Assembly: GCF_014196745.1 (NCBI RefSeq)
Contig: NZ_JACIEH010000003.1
Coordinates: 310,001 to 374,000 of the forward strand
Reading direction: 5' to 3'
DNA: 64,000 bases
From: Sphingomonas kyeonggiensis
GTDB lineage: Bacteria; Pseudomonadota; Alphaproteobacteria; Sphingomonadales; Sphingomonadaceae
Part shown: in pieces, positions 50,717-58,952 of the stretch
Layout of the letters: each line of letters opens with the position of its first letter
Position numbering within the stretch: position 1 is the stretch's first letter
The notes under the pieces: model-generated
Seen by the model: the letters and a program-made list of their open reading frames with translations, nothing else
Told to the model about the DNA's origin: nothing
The model's database searches: none
Program-made: the position numbers and the translations under genes

Positions 50717-51841
50717 TTACGATATCTCGGCTGCCGCCTGCGCGCCCAGGAAGAAATCGATGAGGCTGGCCGGGCTGTCGGGGCCCAGGCACAGGCCGAG
50801 CATGCGATGCGCCTCCACCGCGGTGGCGGCACTGCGCGCGAACATCACGCGCTCATAGGCGGCGAGCGCGGCTTCGACGTCGCCCGGATGCGCCGCGATC
50901 GCCTGGCCCAGCTCCGCACCATCGACCATGGCGAGGTTGGCGCCGTCCCCCGCCGGCGGCATCAGGTGCGCGGCGTCGCCGACCAGGGTCACGCCGGGCG
51001 CGCGATGCCAGCGATGGTCGTCCGGCAGCGTGTGGAGCATGCGCGGCACCGGAGCGCCGTCGCTCTCGGTGATGAGCGCGGTGAGCGCCGGCGCCCAGCC
51101 TTCGAACTCCGCCGCGATCGCCCGGGCAGCACCGGCGGGGTCGGCGAAGTCGATCGCCTCGATCCAGGCGAGCGGGCGGGACAGGGCGATATAGGCATGG
51201 AGTACGCCGTGGGCGAAGATGCCCTTGCCGGGCGCAAGCGCGAACAGCGCGCCGCTGCCGACCGCTTCCGCCGTGGCCGGATGCCGTGCATCGGCGTCGC
51301 GCAGCCAGGTCTCGATGAAGGTGGTGCCGACATACTCCGGCTGCGCGTCAGACAGCAGCGGGCGCACCTTCGACCAGGCGCCGTCCGCGCCGACGAGCAG
51401 GCTCGTCTCCACCGTCGCGCCATCGGCGAAGCGGAGCCGGTGCCGCCCGCCGCCCAGTGGCACGGCCTCGGCGAGCTTGCTTCCCCATTGCACGGATCCT
51501 GCCGGCAGCGAGCCCAGCAGGATACGCCGCAACTCGCCGCGAAGCACTTCCGGACGTCCGCCGGTACCGGTGTCGGGCACTTCGAGCAGCACGCTGCCGT
51601 CCGGCGCGAGCGCGCGCGATGCCTCGCCGCCTTCATGGATGATCGCGCGGAACGCGTCGGTGAGGCCGGCTGCGGCAAGCGCGACCTGGCCATCCTCCAC
51701 ATGGATATCGAGCATGCCGCCCTGAACACGATGCGCGGCCGAGAGGTCCGACTCGTACACGGTGGCGGCGATGCCATGGACATGGAGCACCCGCGCAAGG
51801 ACGAGACCGCCCAGCCCCGCGCCGATGATTGCGACCGTCAT
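50717..51841 (-). CDS. FAD-dependent monooxygenase, TetX/PHBH-like, 374 aa
   Basis: A flavoprotein hydroxylase. The dinucleotide-binding loop is VAIIGAGLGGLVLARVLHVH, the second motif is LLVGADGAWSKVRPLL, and the third is VTLVGDAAHLMPPAGDGANL. The best likeness is the TetX group, which inactivates tetracyclines, but many relatives act on aromatic compounds. It is divergent from a TetR regulator with two shared operators, so it is probably induced by a small hydrophobic ligand. Confidence 0.9.
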   Translation of the reverse strand: MTVAIIGAGLGGLVLARVLHVHGIAATVYESDLSAAHRVQGGMLDIHVEDGQVALAAAGLTDAFRAIIHEGGEASRALAPDGSVLLEVPDTGTGGRPEVLRGELRRILLGSLPAGSVQWGSKLAEAVPLGGGRHRLRFADGATVETSLLVGADGAWSKVRPLLSDAQPEYVGTTFIETWLRDADARHPATAEAVGSGALFALAPGKGIFAHGVLHAYIALSRPLAWIEAIDFADPAGAARAIAAEFEGWAPALTALITESDGAPVPRMLHTLPDDHRWHRAPGVTLVGDAAHLMPPAGDGANLAMVDGAELGQAIAAHPGDVEAALAAYERVMFARSAATAVEAHRMLGLCLGPDSPASLIDFFLGAQAAAEIS

Positions 51842-51860
51842 TCCTGCCTCCGAATCATTC

Positions 51861-51902
51861 TGGAACGTTGTTCCACAAAAGGTGGATTGGAACGGCGTTC
51901 CA
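51861..51902. promoter_or_regulatory. Two TetR-type operators in the divergent promoter
   Basis: TGGAACGTTGTTCCA (51861-51875) and TGGAACGGCGTTCCA (51888-51902) are both perfect TGGAAC-N3-GTTCCA palindromes, 27 bp apart. They lie between the monooxygenase and TetR starts and are the probable binding sites of that regulator. Confidence 0.85.
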
Positions 51903-51905
51903 TTC

Positions 51906-52574
51906 ATGTCAAGACGCGGCATGGCCGCACGAAACCAGCGCAGCGAAGCGCTTTCCAAGGACAGGATCGTCGAGGCGGCGATCGCGTTGCTCGACGCCGG
52001 TGGCGCGCAGGCGCTGACCTTCCGTGCGCTGGCGGCGCGGCTCGAGACGGGTAGCGGAGCGATCTACTGGCACGTCGCCGACAAGAACGAGCTGCTCGCG
52101 GCGGCGACCGATCATGTCGTCGCACGGGTGATCGCGGACATCGCCGACGAGGCGGATCCGCGCGCGGCGATCCGCGCGGTCGCGCTGGCGATGTTCGACG
52201 CGATCGACGCGCATCCCTGGGCGGGACCGCAGCTGTTCCGGGAGCCCTGGCGATCCTCGATGCCGCTGATCTTCGAGCGGGTCGGGGCACCGCTGATGGC
52301 GCTGGGTCTCACCGGCCGGCGGCTATTGGATTCCGCCTCGGCGCTCGTCCACTACATCCTGGGCGTCGCGGGACAGAATGCCGCGAACCCCCGGCTGGCG
52401 CCACAGGATGTCGATCGCGAGGCGTTCCTGGCGCATGTGGCAGCGCAGTGGATGCAGCTCGATCCGGAAGCCTATCCGTTCGTGCACCAGACTGCATTGC
52501 AGATGCGCGACCATGACGACCGCGCGCAGTTCCTGTTCGGGATCGACCTGATCCTGGCCGGAATCACCCGCTAG
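51906..52574 (+). CDS. TetR-family regulator, 222 aa
   Basis: A helix-turn-helix at residues ~18-60: SKDRIVEAAIALLDAGGAQA, LTFRALAARLETGSGAIYWH, VADKNELL. The C-terminal part is of the TetR_C type. It probably represses the divergent monooxygenase gene and itself. ATG 51906 or 51921 could be used. The stop overlaps the fliA stop on the other strand by 4 bases. Confidence 0.9.
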   Translation: MSRRGMAARNQRSEALSKDRIVEAAIALLDAGGAQALTFRALAARLETGSGAIYWHVADKNELLAAATDHVVARVIADIADEADPRAAIRAVALAMFDAIDAHPWAGPQLFREPWRSSMPLIFERVGAPLMALGLTGRRLLDSASALVHYILGVAGQNAANPRLAPQDVDREAFLAHVAAQWMQLDPEAYPFVHQTALQMRDHDDRAQFLFGIDLILAGITR

Positions 52575-53335
52575 CCCAGCCTTCGCGCCAGCCCCTTCTT
52601 CAGCCGGGCGTGCGCGCTCGCCTTGATCTGGCAGATCCGCGCCGCGCCGACGCCGAGCACCTGGCCGATCTCCTCGAGGTTGAGTTCCTCGACATAATAG
52701 AGCTGGATCACCTGCTGCTCGCGTTCGGGCAGCTCGGTGATCGCGGCGATCAGCGCCTCGCGCTGGTCGCTCTCGGCCAGCTGGTCGAAGGCACTGGGCT
52801 CGTCGGACATGAACCAGGGGCTCTCGTCCGAATAGGCCTCGTCGATCGAATCGAAGCGTACCGCCTCGGCATTGGCATAGTCGGTGCGCAGCTTCTCGGC
52901 GGTGATGCCCAGCTTCGCGGCGATCTGCTCGTCATCGGGCGCGCGGCCCAGCTCGTTGGTCAGCACCGATACCGCTTCCTGATAGGCCTTGCGCCGGCGC
53001 ATCGCGCCGCGCGTGGTGGTTGCCTGACGGCGCAATTCGTCGATCATCGCGCCGCGGAGCCGCGTTGCGAGATACTGCTCGAAGGTCACCTGCCCGCGAT
53101 CCTCGAAGCCGGCTGCCGCCTCGATCAGGGCGACCAGCCCGACCTGAATAAGATCCTCCACCTCGACGAGCGAACTCATCGACCCATGGATGTGCCAGGC
53201 GATCCGGCGCACCAGCGGCAGGTGCTTGCGCACCAGCGCTTCCGGATCGCGGTGCGGCGTGGTCGGCGTGTAGACTAGGGGCGAGATTGCCAGTGAAGCC
53301 ATGGCGTCAAGTTTCCCTGGGGTGAAAGCGTTCAT
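52571..53335 (-). CDS. fliA: Flagellar sigma factor sigma-28 (FliA), 254 aa
   Basis: A group 3 sigma factor for late flagellar genes. Region 2 is LVEVEDLIQVGLVALIEAAA with RLRGAMIDELRR. Region 4 is LPEREQQVIQLYYVEELNLE with EEIGQVLGVGAARICQIKAS. ATG 53335 overlaps the flhA stop by 4 bases, and I chose it for that coupling. ATG 53302 is an alternative that would drop 11 residues. Its targets probably include the sites before flgM, fliD and flagellin. Confidence 0.93.
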   Translation of the reverse strand: MNAFTPGKLDAMASLAISPLVYTPTTPHRDPEALVRKHLPLVRRIAWHIHGSMSSLVEVEDLIQVGLVALIEAAAGFEDRGQVTFEQYLATRLRGAMIDELRRQATTTRGAMRRRKAYQEAVSVLTNELGRAPDDEQIAAKLGITAEKLRTDYANAEAVRFDSIDEAYSDESPWFMSDEPSAFDQLAESDQREALIAAITELPEREQQVIQLYYVEELNLEEIGQVLGVGAARICQIKASAHARLKKGLARRLG

Positions 53336-55413
53336 GCGGGCAGCGCCTCGGGCGCGCCGATCACGGCGACGACTTCGACGGCCTTGTCCTCGGGCACTTC
53401 GAAGAAGCTCATCACGGGCGTGTCGGGCAGCACGTTCCGGACCAGCTTGCGGATCGCGACGCGGATCGACGGCTGGACGACGAGCGCGAAGGGCTTGGCC
53501 TCGGCGATCAGCGGCTGGGCGGCGCGCTGCAGCGCATCGGCGATGCGGCGGCCGAGATCGGGCTCGATCGTGTGGCGCTTCGACGGATCGGAGCGGACCG
53601 CCTGGCCGAGCAGCGCCTCGAGCTGCCCCTCCAGCGTCATCACCCGCAACGGCTCGCGCACGCCGCACAGCCGCTGGATGATCAGCGGGCCGAGATCGGG
53701 GCGGATCAGCTCCATGATCTCGTCGGCGTCGAGGGTCCGCTGGGCGGCGACCGCGATGGCGGCGGCGATGCGGCGGAATTCCTTGAGCGGGACGTTCTCG
53801 GCGAGCAGGCCGCGGAGGATCTGGGTGAGCGTGGTGAGCGGCACCGGCGACGGGCAGAGCGCGGCGACGAGCTGGGGCGATCGGTCCTTGAGCCCGTCGA
53901 GCAGCGACTGGACCTCGTCGGCGCCGAGCAGGTCGGACGCGTTCTGGATCAGGCACTGGTTGAGATGGGTGGCGACCACGGTGCCCGGATCGACGACGAG
54001 ATAGCCGAGGCCGGTGGCGGCATCGGAATCGCCCTGGGCGATCCACAGCGCGTCGAGCCCGAAGGTCGGGTCCTTGACCGGCTTGCCCTGCAGGCGCCCG
54101 GCGGCCTGGCCGGTGTCGATCGCCAGCACTTCGTCGGGCGAGACATTGTCCTCGGCCATGACGACGCCGCCGATGACGATGCGATAGGTGAAGGGCGCCA
54201 GGTTGATGTCGTCGCGCACGCGCACCTGGGGCACGACGAAGCCGAGCTCCTTCGAGAGCTGGCGGCGTACGCCGGTGATGCGGCCCATCAGCGGCCCGCC
54301 GCGGCGCTCGTCGACCAGCGGGACGAGCCCGTAGCCGATGTCGAGCATCACCTGCATGTTGTCGGTGACTTCGTCCCAGCCGATCCGCGAGAGATCGACC
54401 GGCTCGGCGGGCGGCGCGGCGACGATCTTCGGGCGATTGGCGACCTTGCGCAGATGCCAGGCGGCGACGCCGGCGGCCGCGGCTGCGGGCAGCATCAGGA
54501 AATGCGGCATGCCGGGCACCAGGCCGAGCAGGCCGAGGATGACCGCGACCGGCGTCCAGGTCTTGTGGCTGGCGAACTGGGTGCCGATCTGGCCGGCAAG
54601 GTCGTCGCTCGACTTGACGCGGGTGACGATGGCGGCGGCGGCGATCGACAGCAGCAGCGCCGGCACCTGGGCGACCAGCGCGTCGCCGATGGCGAGCAGG
54701 ATGTAAGCCGAGGCAGCTTCGCCCACCGCCATCTGGTGGCTGACCACGCCGAGGATCAGGCCGCCGATCACGTTGATCGCGAGGATCAGCAGGCCGGCGA
54801 TCGCATCGCCCTTCACGAACTTGGACGAACCGTCCATCGCGCCGTAGAAATCGGCTTCGGTCGAGACCTCGACGCGTTTGGCGCGTGCCTCGTCCGGGGT
54901 GATCAGGCCGGCATTCAGGTCGGCGTCGATCGCCATCTGCTTGCCGGGCAAGGCATCGAGGGTGAAGCGCGCGCTGACTTCGGAGACGCGGCCCGCACCC
55001 TTGGTCACCACGATCATGTTGATGATCACGATGACCGCGAACACGACCAGGCCGACGACATAGTCGCCGCCGATCATGAAGGTGCCGAACGCCTCGATCA
55101 CATGGCCGGCGGCGCTCTCGCCCTCATGGCCGTGGACCAGCACGACGCGCGTCGAGGCGACGTTGAGGCCGAGGCGGAACAGCGTGGCGAACAGCAGCAC
55201 GGTGGGGAAGGCGGAGAAGTCGAGCGGCTTCTGCGCGTTCAGCGCCACCATCAGCACCGCGAGGCTGATCATGATGTTGAGGATGAAGAAGGCGTCGAGC
55301 AGGAAGGCCGGGATCGGCACCACCATCAGCGCGACGAGCAGCAGGATCGCGCCGGGCAGCGCGAAACTCTTCAGGGCAGGCGCCGTGCCTGCGGGAAGCG
55401 AGAGTGCAGACAC
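53332..55413 (-). CDS. flhA: Flagellar export gate protein FlhA, 693 aa
   Basis: The largest export-gate subunit. Eight membrane segments in the first ~320 residues include ILLLVALMVVPIPAFLLDAF; the FHIPEP-type loop region contains VTKGAGRVSEVSARFTLDAL and PGKQMAIDADLNAGLITPDE. The large cytoplasmic domain follows (LGYGLVPLVDER-like IGYGLVPLVDE). Full length. It lies between the sltF-like gene and fliA. Confidence 0.97.
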   Translation of the reverse strand: MSALSLPAGTAPALKSFALPGAILLLVALMVVPIPAFLLDAFFILNIMISLAVLMVALNAQKPLDFSAFPTVLLFATLFRLGLNVASTRVVLVHGHEGESAAGHVIEAFGTFMIGGDYVVGLVVFAVIVIINMIVVTKGAGRVSEVSARFTLDALPGKQMAIDADLNAGLITPDEARAKRVEVSTEADFYGAMDGSSKFVKGDAIAGLLILAINVIGGLILGVVSHQMAVGEAASAYILLAIGDALVAQVPALLLSIAAAAIVTRVKSSDDLAGQIGTQFASHKTWTPVAVILGLLGLVPGMPHFLMLPAAAAAGVAAWHLRKVANRPKIVAAPPAEPVDLSRIGWDEVTDNMQVMLDIGYGLVPLVDERRGGPLMGRITGVRRQLSKELGFVVPQVRVRDDINLAPFTYRIVIGGVVMAEDNVSPDEVLAIDTGQAAGRLQGKPVKDPTFGLDALWIAQGDSDAATGLGYLVVDPGTVVATHLNQCLIQNASDLLGADEVQSLLDGLKDRSPQLVAALCPSPVPLTTLTQILRGLLAENVPLKEFRRIAAAIAVAAQRTLDADEIMELIRPDLGPLIIQRLCGVREPLRVMTLEGQLEALLGQAVRSDPSKRHTIEPDLGRRIADALQRAAQPLIAEAKPFALVVQPSIRVAIRKLVRNVLPDTPVMSFFEVPEDKAVEVVAVIGAPEALPA

Positions 55414-55419
55414 TAGGGG

Positions 55420-56304
55420 TTACGCTCCCAGGTTCGCGAGCATGAGATAGGCGAGGCGGGCATTTTCCGGCGTCGGGCGCAGCGGATCGATGCGGCGGCC
55501 GAGCGGATCGCTGGGCGTGCCCTGCGATACGTTGAGCTGGGCGAGCGTGTTCTGCACCCAGTGGCGGTCGCTATCGACGGCACCGTTGCCGAGCACGACT
55601 TCGTTGTCGCCATCGGTGAAGGCGCGGGCGGCGGCATCGAAGCCGGCATCGAGCCCGTCGGAAGCAACGCCGGTGGCACCGCCCGCGGCGGCGCCCTTGT
55701 CGAGCTTGCCGGCAAAGCGGCTGTAGATCTCCGACAGTGTGCGCGGCTGGCCGTTCGAGGCGTAGAAGACGCCGCGATTGGCGCGCGCGGCGGCGGGGAA
55801 CATGCTGGCGCCGGTGCGGCCGGGATTGTCGGCCATCGCGCTCAGGAACTTGTCGGCGCCGCCCAGGCCCAGGAAGTGCGCCATGTAGAGATCGGTGCCG
55901 GTGGCCGGGCGGCCCAGGCTGTCCTCGAGCGAGGCCTTGTTGTCGGCGGCATGTTCGGCGGCCATCAGCGACGCGGTCTGCGGATCGCTGCGCAGGTTGA
56001 GGATCGCGTTCCGCGCCGCGGGGTCGCTGACGACATAGCGGCCGGCGCTGTTCTGCTTGATGCTGTCGGCGGCCCAGCCCAGGCCATGCTCGGCGCCGTG
56101 CTGCTTGACCACGCCGAGCCAGCTTTGCTCGATGAACTGATAGAGGCCCGTGGCGGAGGAGGTGCCGGCGCGGGCATCGGCCTTCAACCCGCTCTCGACC
56201 TGTGCCTGGCCGAGCAGATAGTTGAAGTCGATGCCGGTCTTGCGGCTCGCCGTGGCGATCGCCGTCTGGACGCTTGCCTTGGAGTTGACCGAAGTGACGC
56301 TCAT
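55420..56304 (-). CDS. Flagellar lytic transglycosylase, SltF-like, 294 aa
   Basis: A peptidoglycan-cutting enzyme that probably opens the wall for the rod. The SLT-type domain begins at residue ~20: GIDFNYLLGQAQVESGLKAD contains the catalytic Glu (QVES), then SSATGLYQFIEQSWLGVVKQ. No classical signal peptide is visible, as expected if it is exported by the flagellar system like SltF of Rhodobacter. The C-terminal ~100 residues are low complexity. It has a sigma-54 promoter and is the first gene before flhA and fliA. Confidence 0.85.
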   Translation of the reverse strand: MSVTSVNSKASVQTAIATASRKTGIDFNYLLGQAQVESGLKADARAGTSSATGLYQFIEQSWLGVVKQHGAEHGLGWAADSIKQNSAGRYVVSDPAARNAILNLRSDPQTASLMAAEHAADNKASLEDSLGRPATGTDLYMAHFLGLGGADKFLSAMADNPGRTGASMFPAAARANRGVFYASNGQPRTLSEIYSRFAGKLDKGAAAGGATGVASDGLDAGFDAAARAFTDGDNEVVLGNGAVDSDRHWVQNTLAQLNVSQGTPSDPLGRRIDPLRPTPENARLAYLMLANLGA

Positions 56305-56343
56305 CTAGTCCTGATCCGGATTGCCCTTATTCGGGGCTATCGC

Positions 56344-56359
56344 AGCAAGGACCGTGCCA
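56344..56359 (-). promoter_or_regulatory. Sigma-54 promoter of the transglycosylase-flhA-fliA operon
   Basis: On the minus strand, TGGCACGGTCCTTGCT: an exact TGGCACG-N4-TTGCW match. The predicted start is near 56333, giving a 29-base leader. Confidence 0.85.
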
Positions 56360-56389
56360 GTTCTGGTTAACGGAGGTTAGGTAGGGCTC

Positions 56390-56701
56390 TCAGGCGAGAG
56401 CGTAGCCTGCAGCCTTGTAGGAAGGCGCCTGCTGACCGGAAAGGATTTGCAGGCGGCGGCGAACATTTGCCGCCATCAGGTTCACATAGATGCGGCAGGT
56501 CTCGTTGAGCTTGTGCGCCTCGGCGGCGAGCTCGCGGATCTCGGCGCCGGGGGCCTCGCCGTCATGGAGCGCCACCGTGTCGATCGCGATCAGCTTCGCG
56601 CGGGTCGCCGCCTCGAGTGCCGCTACATCGCTCGCCTTCAGCGCCGCGATCTCGGCGTGGAGGCATTCGATCACCTGGATCAGTGCGTCACGACGGTTCA
56701 C
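56390..56701 (-). CDS. flgN: FlgN-like hook-junction chaperone, 103 aa
   Basis: FlgN binds the hook-filament junction proteins FlgK and FlgL for export. The product is all-helical (DALIQVIECLHAEIAALKAS, LAAEAHKLNETCRIYVNLMA) and of the right size, and the gene directly follows flgM. The sequence is weakly conserved, so position matters. The start is GTG 56701, overlapping flgM by 14 bases. Confidence 0.75.
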   Translation of the reverse strand: MNRRDALIQVIECLHAEIAALKASDVAALEAATRAKLIAIDTVALHDGEAPGAEIRELAAEAHKLNETCRIYVNLMAANVRRRLQILSGQQAPSYKAAGYALA

Positions 56702-56981
56702 GGGACTTCCAATCGAGCTTGAAGGCGAGCAGCCGGTCGGCGATCGTCGAGGGCGAGAGCGGGAACTTGTTGTCCTGGATCGCCTTGCGGATGCGCGAGA
56801 CGCGGTCGAGATCGACCGGCGGCCGGGCCGCCTGCTCTCCTGCGATCTCCGCCGCCGCGCTGCGCACCGCCGGGGTGTCGCTCGCGACCGGACGGACCGC
56901 GGCGACCTTGGCCGCCGGTTCAACGGGCACAGTGCGACGGTCGGTGACCGCGCCTGCCTTCGTGCCGATTGAGTCCACCAT
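56688..56981 (-). CDS. flgM: Anti-sigma-28 factor FlgM, 97 aa
   Basis: FlgM holds FliA inactive until it is exported through the finished hook. The C-terminal FliA-binding helices are recognisable: VDLDRVSRIRKAIQDNKFPL, then STIADRLLAFKLDW. A disordered, Ala/Val-rich N-terminal half is normal. ATG 56981 is used; a TTG 9 bases earlier is also in frame. Its promoter is of the sigma-28 type, giving the usual feedback loop. Confidence 0.9.
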   Translation of the reverse strand: MVDSIGTKAGAVTDRRTVPVEPAAKVAAVRPVASDTPAVRSAAAEIAGEQAARPPVDLDRVSRIRKAIQDNKFPLSPSTIADRLLAFKLDWKSREPS

Positions 56982-57014
56982 TGCCTGCAATCCTCGCTGT
57001 GCCTGCAGCCTATC

Positions 57015-57041
57015 AAACGGCCCGGCACGGCGAAACTTTAC
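57015..57041 (-). promoter_or_regulatory. Sigma-28 (FliA) promoter of flgM-flgN
   Basis: On the minus strand, TAAAGTTT (57041-57034), 11 bases, GCCGTTTG (57022-57015). The -35 box is an exact consensus match, and the -10 matches at its core. The predicted start is about 27 bases before the flgM ATG. Confidence 0.8.
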
Positions 57042-57049
57042 AGGAAAAT

Positions 57050-57580
57050 TCAGCTGCCCTCGGCAAAGCCCGGCAGGCGGGCGCGGCCAGGCTCGATCGC
57101 GATCGCCTGGAGCGGCGGCTGCTTGTCGTCGACCTTGACGCTGATCCGGCCGCCCGGAGGGGCGTCGTTCATCGCGATGCCCTGGCGCGAGATCGAGAAT
57201 CCCGGCGAGCCGGCCTCGACGGTGACGGCGTCGCCGCGCTTGATCACCGGCTCGGCCTTCACGACGGCGGCCGGGCGAACGACGACATTGGCAGGCATCG
57301 GCGCGGGCGCCGCGACGCGGGGCTTGGGCACCGCCGCGACGGGCACGAAGATCTTCCAGGCCGGCGCCATGCAGCGAACCACGACCGCGTCATGCGTGTC
57401 GTTGCGCCATTCGAGCTGGGGCGCGGCGCAGCTGGTAAGCTTGAGCCGCCGGTCGATCGGCGCGATCGCCCCGCCCTGCTCGCCGATCTCCTTGCCGGTG
57501 AACTGGGTGACGATGGTGTCGAGCGCCGCGACCGACTGGAAGTCCGAGGCGGTGAGGCTGAGTGCGAGTGCGAGGATCAT
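57050..57580 (-). CDS. flgA: Flagellar P-ring assembly chaperone FlgA, 176 aa
   Basis: A periplasmic chaperone for FlgI. A short hydrophobic N-terminus (MILALALSLTASDFQS) is followed by LTSCAAPQLEWRNDTHDAVV with the family's cysteine, and a C-terminal SAF-type domain (VIKRGDAVTVEAGSPGFSIS, QGIAMNDAPPGGRISVKV). The ATG overlaps the stop of the MotB-like gene by 4 bases. Confidence 0.9.
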   Translation of the reverse strand: MILALALSLTASDFQSVAALDTIVTQFTGKEIGEQGGAIAPIDRRLKLTSCAAPQLEWRNDTHDAVVVRCMAPAWKIFVPVAAVPKPRVAAPAPMPANVVVRPAAVVKAEPVIKRGDAVTVEAGSPGFSISRQGIAMNDAPPGGRISVKVDDKQPPLQAIAIEPGRARLPGFAEGS

Positions 57581-58077
57581 GGCCGGTCTCCTTCGAAGCC
57601 GAGCGTGAGGACGGCGCGGCGCTGGCCGCGGCCGGTGGAAAGGATGATGCGCGACGGGTCGATCGCATGTTGCTGGATCAGCAGCGCGGCGACAGCGCGG
57701 GCGCGGTCGGCGGCAAGGATCGGGCCGCTGCCGGTTGCCGCATCGACATCGGTCGCCGATCCGTCGACTTCACCGGTGATGCGCAGGCGGGTGCGCGGGT
57801 CGCGCGCGGCGGTGCGTGCCCATTCCAGTGCCGAAGCTGTGTCGGCCGGAACGGCAGATCCGGGCGCGAAGCCGGTGGCGGTGGCGATGTCGACCGGCAT
57901 CGGCGCCGGCGTCGTCTCGCTCGCGCCGAAGCCGGCGCGGATGCCCGCGGCGAGCTTGGCCGGATCGACCTGGTTGGCCTGGAGGAAGACGAAGAAGCCG
58001 ACGAGCAGCAATGACAGGTCGGCCAGGGTCATCAGCCAGGGCGCTCGCGCGCGTTCGTCCTCGTCGAACACGGTCAC
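57577..58077 (-). CDS. motB: MotB-like stator protein with short OmpA-type domain, 166 aa
   Basis: An ion-channel partner of MotA. One membrane helix with the conserved channel Asp (LMTLADLSLLLVGFFVFLQA, D21) is followed by a short linker and a reduced OmpA/MotB peptidoglycan-binding domain (ADRARAVAALLIQQHAIDPS, then IILSTGRGQ). It is about half the length of E. coli MotB. The start GTG 58077 overlaps the MotA stop by 4 bases. Confidence 0.8.
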   Translation of the reverse strand: MTVFDEDERARAPWLMTLADLSLLLVGFFVFLQANQVDPAKLAAGIRAGFGASETTPAPMPVDIATATGFAPGSAVPADTASALEWARTAARDPRTRLRITGEVDGSATDVDAATGSGPILAADRARAVAALLIQQHAIDPSRIILSTGRGQRRAVLTLGFEGDRP

Positions 58078-58742
58078 GCCGCGATCTCCTTGATCCGGCC
58101 GGTGCCCGGCTCGATGCTCGCCAGCAGCGCGAGCGCCGGCTGGAGGCGGAGGCGCTCCTGGGCCTCGTGCCGGGCGCGGCGCTTCAGCCTTGTGGCGAGC
58201 GGCAGCAGCGCGAGATTGGCGAGCAGCGCGCCGTAAAGGGTCGCGAGCAGGGCGACGGCCATTGCGCCGCCGATCGCCTGGGGATCCTTCATCGCGGCGA
58301 ACATGCCGACCAGCCCGATCAACGTGCCGACCATACCCATGGCCGGGGCCAGCTCGGCCGCGCCGGACCAGACTTCCCAGCCGCCGCGGTGCCGTTCGAA
58401 CCGCGCGCAGCGGCGCTGCTCGAGCAGGGTCTCGACCTGGCCTGGATTGGCGCCATCGACGATCGCGGCGACCGCGGCGGCGATGTCGGGGTCCTCGATC
58501 TTCGAGCGATCGAGCGCGATCACGCCGTGGCGGCGCGCGATCCGGCCGAGCGCCGAGACCTGCGAGAGCAGGGGCTCCACGTCGAAGCGGTTGCGCGGCA
58601 GCTGGCCCAGCGCCGCGACGCCGCGCGCGAGGTCGCCCGAGGCGTTGCGCAGCACGGTGCCCGCGACCACGCCCCCGCCGACAATGGCGAGCGCGAGCGG
58701 ATCGAGGAAGGTCCCGAGGGCAGGAAGCACATTCATATCCAT
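58074..58742 (-). CDS. motA: MotA-like stator protein, 222 aa
   Basis: A membrane protein forming the motor's ion channel with MotB. Four hydrophobic segments are visible, of which LDPLALAIVGGGVVAGTVL and AAELAPAMGMVGTLIGLVGM carry the family's conserved Pro and Gly pattern. A cytoplasmic loop with charged residues lies between. It is shorter than E. coli MotA. ATG 58742 is used; ATG 58736 is possible. Predicted sigma-54 initiation at 58743 would leave almost no leader. Confidence 0.85.
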   Translation of the reverse strand: MDMNVLPALGTFLDPLALAIVGGGVVAGTVLRNASGDLARGVAALGQLPRNRFDVEPLLSQVSALGRIARRHGVIALDRSKIEDPDIAAAVAAIVDGANPGQVETLLEQRRCARFERHRGGWEVWSGAAELAPAMGMVGTLIGLVGMFAAMKDPQAIGGAMAVALLATLYGALLANLALLPLATRLKRRARHEAQERLRLQPALALLASIEPGTGRIKEIAA

Positions 58743-58753
58743 GCCCGTGTGGG

Positions 58754-58769
58754 TGCAAGAGGCGGGCCA
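58754..58769 (-). promoter_or_regulatory. Candidate sigma-54 promoter of the motA-motB-flgA operon
   Basis: On the minus strand, TGGCCCGCCTCTTGCA: one mismatch to TGGCACG-N4-TTGCA. The invariant GG and GC are 10 bases apart. The predicted start is one base before the motA ATG. Confidence 0.5.
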
Positions 58770-58810
58770 ATTGCCTCTCCCTCGGCACGCGGCAATCCGG
58801 CCCCGAAAAC

Positions 58811-58849
58811 CCGGCAACCGGCTGCCGACACACCGGCAAAAACCTGCCG
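58811..58849. promoter_or_regulatory. Pair of CGGCA-N7-TGCCG dyads, candidate FlbD enhancer
   Basis: CCGGCAACCGGCTGCCG (58811-58827) and CCGGCAAAAACCTGCCG (58833-58849) share the same 17-bp plan and are 22 bp apart. They lie between the two divergent sigma-54 promoters, about 40-90 bases from each, and recall the CGGCA-rich ftr enhancers bound by Caulobacter FlbD. Confidence 0.6.
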
Positions 58850-58901
58850 CACCTTGCCGCTCCCGAGGGCAAAGGTGGATTTTTCGCCCTCTCGGTCAAA
58901 T

Positions 58902-58917
58902 TGGCACGGCGGTTGCA
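58902..58917 (+). promoter_or_regulatory. Sigma-54 promoter of the flgBCDEFGH operon
   Basis: TGGCACGGCGGTTGCA is an exact TGGCACG-N4-TTGCA match. The predicted start is at 58928, 25 bases before the flgB ATG, leaving room for the GGGAGA ribosome site. Confidence 0.9.
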
Positions 58918-58952
58918 GAGAGCCCGGCGAACTTTTGTGCGGGAGACGTGCA

